Source: an uncultured Collinsella sp. (GTDB taxonomy: Bacteria; Actinomycetota; Coriobacteriia; Coriobacteriales; Coriobacteriaceae). From it: a DNA stretch of 40,656 nucleotides. The DNA is taken from the NCBI GenBank assembly GCA_900762355.1, contig CAAFGE010000011.1:1-40656 (forward strand), given 5' to 3'. The translations under genes were made by a program, and so were the position numbers. The notes beneath the pieces are model-generated. The model saw nothing but the letters and a program-made list of their open reading frames with translations, was not told the DNA's origin and did not search any database. Of the stretch, positions 16,601 to 24,356 are shown one piece after another (the first letter of the stretch is position 1; each line of letters starts with the position of its first letter).

Positions 16601-16790
16601 GAATACCGGTAACGGCAAATGCCAATCTACTGGGCGCCGGGGCATTGAACTCCTGAACCTCGGGGTCAAAGCCGTGGTTGCGGAAGATCTGAGCGATATC
16701 CTCGGCAGCCAAGCGCTCTTCTTCGCTGCATGCCGGCGTAATGCCGGTGTTCTGCAGCAGGTGGTTAATATAGTTCTGGGTGTTCGCCAT
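13614..16790 (-). CDS. M28 peptidase-like membrane protein with giant acidic insert
   Basis: 1058 residues. The N-terminal 240 residues resemble an M28 zinc peptidase start (VVVVAHYDSPRAE with His138/Asp140) containing inserted hydrophobic helices at about 57-93, 163-180 and 184-205. Residues about 245-905 are low-complexity, rich in Ala, Glu, Asp, Pro and Gln. Residues 907-1058 resume the M28 fold (WFVATGASDCDGAGMKAF, FFINLESVG). Most other metal and catalytic positions are changed: the bridging Asp region reads GAVCNKSS, the Glu-Glu pair reads Ser-Asp, and the final His region reads ARTEDD. It is therefore probably a non-catalytic relative. The ATG at 16790 has GGAG upstream. Function unknown. 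Confidence 0.8.
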   Translation of the reverse strand: MANTQNYINHLLQNTGITPACSEEERLAAEDIAQIFRNHGFDPEVQEFNAPAPSRLAFAVTGILAFAGALLMGIGSGIGLVGTLLAIVGAVLYVLERTGHPVVSRLGKTGVSQNVIAYHKASGPLASPRNRPVVVVAHYDSPRAELLAREPYASYRALIAKLLPVATVAPAAVAILRILPLPGALKVLLWIVAILASLVALANAANIISNRHILPYTSGAVCNKSSVAAMLGVMDNVAPFQGENEFPDDVPFDTYFGEQKRRAEEMARAAAEYAAAQQQNDYGNTIEYEEPTYAEDEFGQPIAPDAQTEPEQGEAFDEQIEGFEGASADETLIGAIVPEDQNQAVQAEEFNDEVPTAEPAEEPVAAEPEPKLYRNAAGNIRFGSDAIRALGMLPESCTLDYEEGEEPTFEPEPAPVVTVDDESAAVTAAVAEPEAVSAIDPAAGLDILAPAAPAQDVADESDDDYVEQPRRVSYESDTDFSAEIPAATPHADIASAFSSIGASASNFFKGALAKGKKFVDDFEEKRAAAREAAEQEAIAQQQAAETARERAAQEFEQNETMQSVPVDAAEATTSFESQQPASADVVEATTSFEAQQHVDSTMSFDAAQFDSTITFEKQGTAIAEPLPVSDEQGDAADDDEAIDAAEVQDAAEIEAVEANPDEEQYAAAEQDDSTKVEQGEVPAVSEAPETDESRPYSTQIFTMPTPSGSGATVADVAPTQDETVDSLMAQISSQASPRPQMNVPDPASAPSPAPSSSPLASVPDPSLPSMKQANVASRTSLFDLPDPSAQVNDPFATAQGPEPTSAPVAPPRPVASGAQPIETISAPAPAAPKPRKRGLGGLFGRKKKNEQDSMSDWLGVEDDYDAKKSGRGIGSWDNFEDDNDGWKGGATSSDGASSEDMLSAVASMGDDELLGHDIWFVATGASDCDGAGMKAFLASHRDKLRGVFFINLESVGAGRLSVVTVEGEQQLLKGDRRIMNLVSKVCKSFHVDCGALEMPYAKTDAYTALEASRRALTIAGVDGTRLACARTEDDLPHNVNPTNIATVSEVVTEVIRRS

Positions 16791-16988
16791 GTGCGCTCCA
16801 CATCCATAATCCGACAAATAGGCCCAATGCATGCACATTAGAACCGTATATAGTCGAAAGTATACCCCGAGCGAGCGCAAACGACCGAATTCGGGCCATC
16901 TTAACGCCCCGAGCGGACAAGGATATAGCCTAATCTCCATATCGGACTAAAATCATGGCAGCAAACCACCTTCTCATGCGAGGACTCT

Positions 16989-18011
16989 ATGACGGCAAGC
17001 GACACGACCGCGACAATTAAAAAGGGGAATTCGGAGCCCAGTTTCGATAAAACGGCTCAGCGCATCCTCAATCTTTTCTTTGTGCTCAACAGCTCCCCCG
17101 AACCGCTGACGACCGAGCAAATCGTCTTGGATTCTGACCTGGGATATGGCTCGGGCAATATCGACTCGGATAAGCGCAAGTTTCGACGCGATCGTGACAA
17201 ACTGCTCGAGCGTGGCATCTTAATCAAGGAGGTTCGCCCCGCCGGCGCGCAGGAGACCGAGGAAAGCTCGTGGACAATCGACCGCGAGCACACGTTTGCG
17301 GCAGGCGGCCTCATCACCGCAGACGACGCCGATATCCTGCTCAACGCCATCGACCAGACGCTAGCGGCCGGCTCATCCACCTTCTCCGCGCCGCTTGCCG
17401 ATATTCGCTCCAAGATTGCCTATCTCACCGGTGGGACGACGGTGGACGAAACACCGATTCGCCGCTCTCCCACCGTCGATGCGGTATGGAGCGCCTTTGC
17501 CGAGCGATGCGCGCTGCGATTTTTATATCAGAACGGACGCGGCGAGCAGAAAGAACGTACCGTCTGCGTCTACGGCATGTTCGAGCGCGAGGGCGTGGCG
17601 TACTTCTGCGGCCTCGACAATGTCACCGACGACATCAGGACATTCCGCTGCGACCGTATCGTTCGCGCTTGGCGTCCTTCGAAGGCCTACGCCATCCCTG
17701 CAGACTTCAATCTCAACGACTATCTGTTCTTTGAATTCGATTTTGCCGACCGACCGCCCGTTGCAGCCACGTTCTCGTTCGCCCCTCAGACGCAGATCGA
17801 TATGATCAACGGCCTCACGCGCGGGCGAGGTGAGCTCGCACATACCGATGCGGGATGGACCTGGACCGTTGACGTGCGCGATCTTGAAGCCGCCGCCTCA
17901 TTTTGCATGGCCCACGCCATGGACGGCATGAGGCCCATGGCCCCCAAATCGCTCAAGCAGGCGTGGAACCACCTCATCGAAAGGACGGTGCACGAGCATG
18001 CCCGTGCGTAA
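16989..18011 (+). CDS. WYL-domain transcriptional regulator (first of pair)
   Basis: 340 residues. An N-terminal helix-turn-helix region (about 20-80, AQRILNLFFVLNSSPEPLTTEQIV and KFRRDRDKLLERGI) precedes a WYL ligand-binding domain (about 165-240; the motif region reads VYGMFEREGVAYFCGLD and FRCDRI) and a WCX-like C-terminal domain. It resembles the PafB/PafC family, whose mycobacterial members activate the LexA-independent DNA-damage response. The next gene starts 14 bp before this one ends, indicating a heterodimer-type pair. No proteasome accessory genes accompany it here. GAGG lies 5 nt before the ATG. Confidence 0.88.
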   Translation: MTASDTTATIKKGNSEPSFDKTAQRILNLFFVLNSSPEPLTTEQIVLDSDLGYGSGNIDSDKRKFRRDRDKLLERGILIKEVRPAGAQETEESSWTIDREHTFAAGGLITADDADILLNAIDQTLAAGSSTFSAPLADIRSKIAYLTGGTTVDETPIRRSPTVDAVWSAFAERCALRFLYQNGRGEQKERTVCVYGMFEREGVAYFCGLDNVTDDIRTFRCDRIVRAWRPSKAYAIPADFNLNDYLFFEFDFADRPPVAATFSFAPQTQIDMINGLTRGRGELAHTDAGWTWTVDVRDLEAAASFCMAHAMDGMRPMAPKSLKQAWNHLIERTVHEHARA

Positions 18012-18915
18012 ACTCACCAGCGAGCAGAGACTCTCGCGCGCCATCGACATCATGGAGGCCCTCTACGCCGCCGGCGAGAGCGGCATGACACGAACCGAGA
18101 TTTGCAGCCGCTTTGACATCACGGGGGTGTCGCTCGACGAGATTCTCGAAATCGTCTCGACGCTCGCGGACCGAGAATCGGGCGCGCGCATCATCTGCGA
18201 ATGCCGCTGCGAGCGTGTGGTCCTCACCGGTGACGCCGGGCGTGTGCTACCGTTACGCCTGAGTGCCGCCGAGGGCGCTGTGCTCAACCATGAACTTGAA
18301 TCGTTGGGGATCGAGCCGCAGACGGCAGCTCGGATTCGACATGCCCTTCTACCCGAAGAGCTCGGCTATAACCAGCGCGTCTTTGACACCGTCAACCACG
18401 GGTCGCACTGGCAACAGCTGAGCTGCGCCATTCAGGATGGCGTTCGCTGCCGCATCTCGTATCGCTCGATGGACGATGCACGGCCACGCGAGCGTCTGGT
18501 CGACCCCTTGCGCATTACGGCAAACGGCGACCAAACATACCTGATTGCCTGGGACATCGCAGTCGATGAGCAGCGCATCTATCGCATGGATAAAATCGAG
18601 GGACTCACCTTGACGGAAGACTCCGTCGTGCCTCACGCACCGGGCGTCGCATCCCTCCACGATTCCCTTGCCCGGACGCAGCGTAGCGCAAAGCTCTTGA
18701 TGCCATTCGATATGACGGAGCATCTGGACTGGGCCGGCATCACCCTAATCGAGCGCAGCGGGGCAGACATGGCAACGGTGACCGTGCATTACGGCTCCGA
18801 GCGTTGGCTACTGAGCCAGATAATCGCAGCGGGCGGAGCCATCCGCATCTTGGATGACCCCGCCCTGTCAAAGCGTCTGTGCGATATGGCAAAAACCCTC
18901 GTCTGTCCGCTTTAG
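17998..18915 (+). CDS. WYL-domain transcriptional regulator (second of pair)
   Basis: 305 residues in the same family as its upstream partner: an HTH region (about 10-60, GMTRTEICSRFDITG), a WYL domain (about 145-205, CRISYRSMDDARPRERLVDPLRI, DQTYLIAWDIAVDEQRIYRMDKI) and a WCX-like tail. It overlaps the first WYL gene by 14 bp and is convergent with dinG, sharing 4 bp at the stop codons. As a PafBC-like pair it may act as a heterodimer; the DNA-damage link is from related actinobacteria and is not shown here. Confidence 0.88.
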   Translation: MPVRKLTSEQRLSRAIDIMEALYAAGESGMTRTEICSRFDITGVSLDEILEIVSTLADRESGARIICECRCERVVLTGDAGRVLPLRLSAAEGAVLNHELESLGIEPQTAARIRHALLPEELGYNQRVFDTVNHGSHWQQLSCAIQDGVRCRISYRSMDDARPRERLVDPLRITANGDQTYLIAWDIAVDEQRIYRMDKIEGLTLTEDSVVPHAPGVASLHDSLARTQRSAKLLMPFDMTEHLDWAGITLIERSGADMATVTVHYGSERWLLSQIIAAGGAIRILDDPALSKRLCDMAKTLVCPL

Positions 18916-21806
18916 CGCCGCCGCTCGTGACGTGCGCGCCACAGTTGCAGATAGTGACCGATCTGCGCCGATTCGATGCGCTGGTAGGAGCTCGTAGGCA
19001 GCGACGTTAAGAACTTCTTTCCGTAGCCCTTCGTCACCAGGCGCGGGTCGGCCAGAATCAGCACGCCGCAATCGGTCGACGAGCGGATAAGGCGGCCGGC
19101 CGCCTGCTTGACCTCGAGCACCGCCTCGGGCAGCGAATAGCGCGCCCAAGCGCGGTCTTCGCGCAGGTTGCGCTCGCACGAGAGCGGGTCCGTGGGGCTC
19201 GAGAACGGCAGCTTGGGAATAATGACGCAACGCAGCGTCTCGCCGCTGGCGTCAAACCCCTCCCAGAAGGCCTTAAGCGCAAAAAGCGACGAGGTCGGCT
19301 CATTGATAAACCGGTCGCGCAGGCGACGAGGAGATGAGTTGCGCTGCTGGCAGTTGAGCTCCAGACCCGCACGGGCCATCTTGGGCTCAACGCGGGCGTA
19401 CAGGTCTTCCATGTCGCGCCGATTGGTGAACAACGTGAGCACCGATCCGCCCATGGCAAGATGGGCGTCGACCAGCACGCGCTCGAGCGCCGTAAGATAG
19501 CTCTCACGATCGCGCGGATCGGGGATATCGCCCGCAACGACTACAGCCATGTTCGAATCGAAGTCGTAGCTCGAGTCCAAGTGCAGCGATGAGGATGTTG
19601 AAGCACCGATGCGATCGAGGCCGACCGCATGGTTAAAGTGTTCAAAGCTTTTGGACACCGTCATAGTCGCCGAGGCAAAGATAGCCGTGTGAACCTCGGG
19701 CAGCCACTCGGTTGCCAAGGCCTCGCCAATGTCGATGCGCTCTGCGGTCATCGACTCTCCGCCGGCACGCAGCCTGCGATTGACCTGCAGCGAATACACG
19801 TAGTGTTCATCGGTGCCATCAATGATGAGTTTGAGGTTCTCGACCAGCTCGTGCAGGCGGCGCGAGATATCACCCAGGTCGACAACAACCTCGGGCTTGT
19901 CGGCGGCGACGGCTTGCACCAGCGCGTCGACGCTCTTGTCAGCTTGTTCCAATGCGTCGATGCCAGTGTAGGCCGACTGTAAGAAATCATGCCAGTCGTC
20001 AGATTCGCGCAGCTCGGGGCCAATCCATAGATTGGCATTGTCATAACCCCCACGCGCACGGCGGCCGAGCTCGCGAACGCCATCGAACACGTCGGCGATT
20101 GCCATGCTCGCGCGCGCAACCGTCGACGACGCCTTGGCAGTAAGGCCCAGATAGAGCGTAGAGCCCTCGGAGGTTGCCAAATCACGGGAAACCCGGCTTA
20201 GCGCGCCGGCGCTCGAGCCACCCAGGCGCTCAAACAGAACGCGCGATTCATCCGCCGACACCACGCGCGCCCACTGACGGCGCGCCTCGCGCTCGATGGA
20301 ATGGGCCTCGTCGATTACCCAATGACGAATCGGAGGTAAAATCCTGCCCTCGGCCGCGACATTGCGGAACAGCAGGGAATGGTTGGTGACCACCACATCG
20401 GCATGCGCCGCACGACGGCGAGCGCCGTGGACCAAACATTTATCAGGGAAAAACGGGCAGAGGCGACGAGCACACTCGCGCGAGGCCGTCGTAAAGTCGG
20501 GGCGGTTGACGCTGCGCCACCGAATGCCGAGCGAGTCGAGGTCGCCATCGGCTGATTGGCAGACGTACGCCATAATGACCGCGACCGCCGTGAGCGTGTC
20601 CGCCGGATCGCGCTTGGTGGTAATCTCGACCTGGCCTCGGCTCATGCGCTCAAGCTTGCGCAGGCACGGATAGTGGTCATAGCCCTTGAGGGCGCAAAAT
20701 GACAGACCACCGTCCAGTTGCTCGGCAAGTTTTGGCAGCTCGTGGTACATGAGCTGGTCGGCAAGATTGTTCGATTTGGTCGCAATACCAACCGTGATGT
20801 TGTTACGGCGCGCTGCCTCGGCAAAAGGCACCAGATAGGCCATCGATTTGCCGACGCCCGTGCCCGCCTCAATTACACGATGGGTGCCCGTGACCAGCGC
20901 ATCGCGGACCTCGAGCGCCATCGCGATCTGCTCATCACGCGGCTCGTAGGTGGGATACATGCGATTGACCAGACCACCTAGCGCATAGTCTGCCTCAATC
21001 TCCTCACGACTCGGCATCTTGAGGACCGGCAGTTCGTCGGCGTCCACCCGATCGTCGGCGCGATCGGCCTTGAGAACGTCAGCACGAGCGGCGCTGAGAG
21101 AGAAGATAGAACCAGGGTTCTGCCCTGCCAAGAATGAGAAGATAGGACGATAGGACCAAGGCACATCCGGATGCATGTCGGCTAGGCGCGCCATGAGGCC
21201 CTGGGGCAAGTCGGTGAGCGCCACGAGCAACACGCGCCATACGCCGCACAGGGCGTCGACGTCGGCATTGGCACGGTGTGATACCGAGTCACAGCCAAAC
21301 AGATCGGCCATAAAAGACAGTTTGTGCGAGGCCAGGCGCGGAAGCGCGATGCGCGACAGCGCCAGCGAATCGATCCAAATATCGCTCACGTTGACGCCGC
21401 CTTTGACCGACTCGATAAACGAGCGGTCGAACGTGGCGTTATGTGCGATCACCGGGCAACCGCCGACAAAATCGGCGAGAGCGGCGACGGCCTCAACGGC
21501 CGACGGGGCATCTGCCACATCGGCATTTGTAATGCTCGTGAGCTCGGTAATCTCGGCGGGAATCAGCTGTTTGGGATGCACGAAGGTATCGAAGCGGTCG
21601 ATGACCTCGCGGCCCGAAAGTCGGGCCGCCGAGATCTCGATCAGCTCATTGTCCTGCACCGAAAGACCCGTGGTCTCGGTATCGAGGACAATCACATCTT
21701 CCTCGATAAGGCCGAAGGACTGCGTTTTGGCGCGCTCGGCAAGCGTGGCATAGGAGTCGATGACAAACTGCGGCGTTCCTGACGAAACCGCGTCCTCGAT
21801 TAGCAT
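18912..21806 (-). CDS. dinG: DinG-type helicase with N-terminal 3'-5' exonuclease domain
   Basis: 964 residues. The N-terminal DEDDh exonuclease (about 37-195) has VLDTETTGL (Asp42, Glu44) and SHRANADVD (His177, Asp182). The XPD/DinG-like superfamily 2 helicase follows, with Walker A EAGTGVGKS (313-321), an iron-sulfur cysteine set (C381, C445, C450, C457) and the DEAH box at 499-502. The exonuclease fusion is typical of Gram-positive DinG. It unwinds or clears DNA structures during repair and replication. Its ATG overlaps the ddl stop by 7 bp (ATGCTAA), so it is translated from the ddl transcript. It is convergent with the WYL regulator pair. Confidence 0.93.
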   Translation of the reverse strand: MLIEDAVSSGTPQFVIDSYATLAERAKTQSFGLIEEDVIVLDTETTGLSVQDNELIEISAARLSGREVIDRFDTFVHPKQLIPAEITELTSITNADVADAPSAVEAVAALADFVGGCPVIAHNATFDRSFIESVKGGVNVSDIWIDSLALSRIALPRLASHKLSFMADLFGCDSVSHRANADVDALCGVWRVLLVALTDLPQGLMARLADMHPDVPWSYRPIFSFLAGQNPGSIFSLSAARADVLKADRADDRVDADELPVLKMPSREEIEADYALGGLVNRMYPTYEPRDEQIAMALEVRDALVTGTHRVIEAGTGVGKSMAYLVPFAEAARRNNITVGIATKSNNLADQLMYHELPKLAEQLDGGLSFCALKGYDHYPCLRKLERMSRGQVEITTKRDPADTLTAVAVIMAYVCQSADGDLDSLGIRWRSVNRPDFTTASRECARRLCPFFPDKCLVHGARRRAAHADVVVTNHSLLFRNVAAEGRILPPIRHWVIDEAHSIEREARRQWARVVSADESRVLFERLGGSSAGALSRVSRDLATSEGSTLYLGLTAKASSTVARASMAIADVFDGVRELGRRARGGYDNANLWIGPELRESDDWHDFLQSAYTGIDALEQADKSVDALVQAVAADKPEVVVDLGDISRRLHELVENLKLIIDGTDEHYVYSLQVNRRLRAGGESMTAERIDIGEALATEWLPEVHTAIFASATMTVSKSFEHFNHAVGLDRIGASTSSSLHLDSSYDFDSNMAVVVAGDIPDPRDRESYLTALERVLVDAHLAMGGSVLTLFTNRRDMEDLYARVEPKMARAGLELNCQQRNSSPRRLRDRFINEPTSSLFALKAFWEGFDASGETLRCVIIPKLPFSSPTDPLSCERNLREDRAWARYSLPEAVLEVKQAAGRLIRSSTDCGVLILADPRLVTKGYGKKFLTSLPTSSYQRIESAQIGHYLQLWRARHERRR

Positions 21807-22765
21807 GCAATGCCCGCTCGACGAAGACCCATACGGATCAGGCTGTCACAGACCTGCGGGAACGTCATGTCGTCGGTGTGGCGGATCTCATCCGGATACA
21901 GCGACGTATCGGTCATGCCGGGAATGGTATTGGTCTCGAGGATAACGGGGCCGTCCTCGCTCACGATAAAATCGCTGCGCGAGATGCCCAGGCAACCGAG
22001 GGCCTTGTGAGCGGCACAGGCAAGCTCCTGGGCACGAGCATAGTTCTCGGGTGAAATCTGCGCCGGAATGCGATGGATGTCCGCAGGGTCGACATACTTC
22101 ACGTCCAGATCGTAGAACTCGCAGTCCTCGGGCTTACGGATCTCGACAATCGGCAGGGCGCGCACGTCATCTTCGCCGTATACGCCGACGGTAATCTCAG
22201 TACCCTCGATGCACTTCTCGACCAGCACTTTGTCGCCGTACTCAAACGCCTTGGCGATTGCCGCGGGCAGCTCGGAGGGCTCATGGACCAGGGAAATGCC
22301 ATAGCTGGAACCGTTGACGGCCGGCTTCACAAAGCAGCACTCGCCACAAACCTCGACGATATGATCGATATCGACTTCATCGCCCACCTCGAGTGCGAGG
22401 CCGGGGGCAATGGGAATGCCCGCCTTGGCGTACAGGAGCTTAGAGACCTCCTTGTCGGCACCGCAGGCGCTGGCAAGCACGCCCGAGGCCGTGTAGGGGA
22501 TACCCAAGGTCTCCATGGCACCCTGCATGGCGCCATCCTCACCGCCGGCGCCGTGCATGGCGATAAATGCCACGTCGAAACCGCCGGTCGCCATGGTTAC
22601 CATAAAGTCATCGGCGGCCGTGTCGAGCAGCTCCACCGAGGTGTAGCCGGCTTCCTTCAGTGCCACCACGACGTTCTTTCCCGAATTGAGCGAGATCTCG
22701 CGCTCCGCGGAACGACCGCCCGCCAAGACCGCTACGTGCATGTTCTCTAGGCTTTTACCCGGCAT
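21800..22765 (-). CDS. ddl: D-alanine--D-alanine ligase
   Basis: 321 residues, an ATP-grasp enzyme that makes D-Ala-D-Ala for the peptidoglycan stem peptide. Seen are the family start HVAVLAGGRSAEREISLNSG, the IAMHGAGGEDGAMQG loop, the ATP-binding segment CCFVKPAVNGSSYGIS, VEKCIEGTEITVGV, and the metal/product site VILETNTIPGMTDTSLYP. GGAGGAG lies 7 nt before the ATG at 22765. It is the first gene of a ddl-dinG unit and divergent from rlmN, with a promoter in the 85-bp gap. Confidence 0.95.
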   Translation of the reverse strand: MPGKSLENMHVAVLAGGRSAEREISLNSGKNVVVALKEAGYTSVELLDTAADDFMVTMATGGFDVAFIAMHGAGGEDGAMQGAMETLGIPYTASGVLASACGADKEVSKLLYAKAGIPIAPGLALEVGDEVDIDHIVEVCGECCFVKPAVNGSSYGISLVHEPSELPAAIAKAFEYGDKVLVEKCIEGTEITVGVYGEDDVRALPIVEIRKPEDCEFYDLDVKYVDPADIHRIPAQISPENYARAQELACAAHKALGCLGISRSDFIVSEDGPVILETNTIPGMTDTSLYPDEIRHTDDMTFPQVCDSLIRMGLRRAGIAC

Positions 22766-22805
22766 GGGCAGACTCCTCCTCTATAATTTCTGCAGCTGAT
22801 ACCAT

Positions 22806-22835
22806 ATTGTAGCGATACCCTCTACGTTTCCCCAA
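22806..22835 (-). promoter_or_regulatory. Candidate ddl-dinG promoter
   Basis: On the minus strand TTGGGG (22830-22835) and TACAAT (22806-22811) are spaced by 18 bp and lie about 40 bp before the ddl start. A TATAAT hexamer at 22782-22787 on the plus strand may serve the divergent rlmN gene but lacks a clear -35. Confidence 0.45.
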
Positions 22836-22850
22836 AATCGAAAGGCTTCC

Positions 22851-23903
22851 ATGAATCCCAGGACTAAATCACAGGACATTCGCGACTTGAGCCAAAACGA
22901 TATTCGCGAGCTCGTGGCCGAACTTGGCCAGCCCGCCTTCCGCGCGAAGCAGCTCATCGAATGGGTCTTTGAGAAGAACGTTTGTTCGTTTGACGATATG
23001 ACCAACCTTCCCAAGGCTTTCCGTGAGCAGCTTAAAGAGGCTTTTGCCTTTGATACGCCGACTGAACTCACCAAGCAGGTTTCCAAAGATGGCTCGCGCA
23101 AGTATCTGCTCGAGTACCACGATGGCATTTCCGTCGAGACTGTCGGCATGCCCCGTCGTAACAAACTTTCCGTCTGCGTTTCCACCCAGGCAGGCTGCGG
23201 CATGGGCTGCGCCTTTTGCGCTACCGGTCTCAACGGCCTCAAGCGCTCTCTGACCGCTCAAGAGATCGTCGACCAGGTACTTCATGTATCCAACGACTTT
23301 GGCGAGCGCGCCACGAGCGTTGTCTTCATGGGCCAGGGCGAGCCGTTTGCCAACTACGACGAGGTTCTCAAGGCGCTGCGAATCCTCAACGACCCCGATG
23401 GCATCGGTATCGGCGCTCGTCACCTCACTGTCTCTACCAGTGGCGTTATTCCCGGTATTCGCAAATTTGCCGACATCCCTGAGCAGTTCACGCTTGCCGT
23501 TTCCTTGCATTCCGCCATCCAGTCGACGCGCAATAAGCTCATGCCCGGTATTAAGAAGTACACGCTGCTTCGCCTTCACGAGGCGCTTCAACTCTACACC
23601 GAAAAGACTGGCCGCCGCCCGACCTATGAGTATGCCATGATCGAAGGCGTCAACGATACGAATCCCGAGATGCAGGCGCTCTGCGACTTCTGCGAGGGAA
23701 CGTTGTGCCACGTTAACCTGATTCAGCTTAACGACATCGAGGGCAGCCCGCTCAAGCCGTCGCCGATTCATAAGGTTGAGGATCTTCAGCGTCGTCTTGA
23801 GTCCCGTGGCATCGAGACCACGATTCGTAACTCCCGTGGTAACGATATTGACGCCGCTTGCGGACAGCTGAAGCAGCGCTTCAAAGTTCAGAAGAACGCA
23901 TAG
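22851..23903 (+). CDS. rlmN: Dual-specificity RNA methyltransferase RlmN
   Basis: 350 residues. A radical-SAM enzyme that methylates C2 of A2503 in 23S rRNA and A37 in some tRNAs. The iron-sulfur motif is C116-GMG-C120-AF-C123. Cys109 (LSVCV) and Cys337 (DAACGQL) match the two further conserved cysteines of E. coli RlmN (118 and 355), spaced identically relative to the cluster. The GEPFANYDEVLKAL and SLHSAIQSTRNKLMP blocks are typical. AAAGG lies about 6 nt before the ATG. It is monocistronic, ending at a strong terminator. Confidence 0.96.
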   Translation: MNPRTKSQDIRDLSQNDIRELVAELGQPAFRAKQLIEWVFEKNVCSFDDMTNLPKAFREQLKEAFAFDTPTELTKQVSKDGSRKYLLEYHDGISVETVGMPRRNKLSVCVSTQAGCGMGCAFCATGLNGLKRSLTAQEIVDQVLHVSNDFGERATSVVFMGQGEPFANYDEVLKALRILNDPDGIGIGARHLTVSTSGVIPGIRKFADIPEQFTLAVSLHSAIQSTRNKLMPGIKKYTLLRLHEALQLYTEKTGRRPTYEYAMIEGVNDTNPEMQALCDFCEGTLCHVNLIQLNDIEGSPLKPSPIHKVEDLQRRLESRGIETTIRNSRGNDIDAACGQLKQRFKVQKNA

Positions 23904-23921
23904 GGGAGTCGCACCCCAAAA

Positions 23922-23937
23922 CGTTTCATGTGAAACA
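23922..23937. promoter_or_regulatory. Degenerate parS-like site
   Basis: CGTTTCATGTGAAACA matches the parS consensus TGTTTCACGTGAAACA at 14 of 16 positions and retains most of the palindrome. It lies 18 bp after the rlmN stop, about 2.1 kb from the main parS cluster. Confidence 0.5.
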
Positions 23938-23940
23938 TCG

Positions 23941-23982
23941 AACGGCCACGGTTGCAGGAAATGCAACCGTGGCCGTTTCATT
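23941..23982 (+). terminator. rlmN terminator
   Basis: A perfect 16-bp stem (AACGGCCACGGTTGCA and complement) with a 5-nt loop, followed by TTCATTTCTT on the plus strand. Confidence 0.9.
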
Positions 23983-24039
23983 TCTTGACCTTAATTTTGA
24001 ATCAGCTGCTACTGGTCCCATTTTTACGGCCAAAATACG

Positions 24040-24071
24040 GGGTCCTTGTCTCGTGAATCAGACAAGGACCC
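24040..24071 (-). terminator. Terminator of the par operon (minus)
   Basis: A perfect 12-bp stem GGGTCCTTGTCT/AGACAAGGACCC with an 8-nt loop lies 30 bp beyond the YtxH-like gene's stop codon. The T tract on the minus strand is short (CGTATTTTGG). It is convergent with the rlmN terminator. Confidence 0.7.
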
Positions 24072-24093
24072 ATCAAAATATAGTAAGTAATTG

Positions 24094-24105
24094 TTAGGTA
24101 CCTAA
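24094..24105. repeat. 12-bp palindrome TTAGGTACCTAA, copy A
   Basis: Perfect palindrome that overlaps the stop codon of the small gene downstream of parB. It is identical to the copy in the yidC-khpB gap. Confidence 0.6.
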
Positions 24106-24356
24106 TAGCCTACATTTTCCCATTGGTTGCTAACCCAACCTTGATTAATCTTAGGATTCTTTGTTACCTGAGCTGTACGCATGGCAACATCTTCTGTCAT
24201 AACATTCATTTTCTTCTTGGAAGTATCGACGATATCTTGCGCGCCTCGAAGCAGACGACCTCGAAGTTCATCGTCTGTCGCGATCTTATATCCAGCAAAG
24301 GCACCAGCTGCGACAGTCGTCGCCAATGCAATCGCAGTTAAAATCTTATTCCTCAT
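24102..24356 (-). CDS. Small membrane-anchored YtxH-like protein
   Basis: 84 residues. One N-terminal hydrophobic segment (about 5-25, ILTAIALATTVAAGAFAGYKIA) is followed by a helical, charged tail (DDELRGRLLRGAQDIVDTSKKK), the layout of YtxH/gas-vesicle-like small proteins. The ATG at 24356 has AAGGAGG 5 nt upstream, inside the end of parB, and overlaps the parB coding end by 11 bp in another frame. Translation is thus coupled to parB, so it belongs to the chromosome-partition operon. Its stop codon lies in the palindrome TTAGGTACCTAA. Function unknown. Confidence 0.75.
   Translation of the reverse strand: MRNKILTAIALATTVAAGAFAGYKIATDDELRGRLLRGAQDIVDTSKKKMNVMTEDVAMRTAQVTKNPKINQGWVSNQWENVGY

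Noticed and set aside
16989..18915. Proteasome-associated paf operon
   Set aside because: The WYL pair resembles pafBC but no pafA, prc or Pup genes are adjacent in the window.
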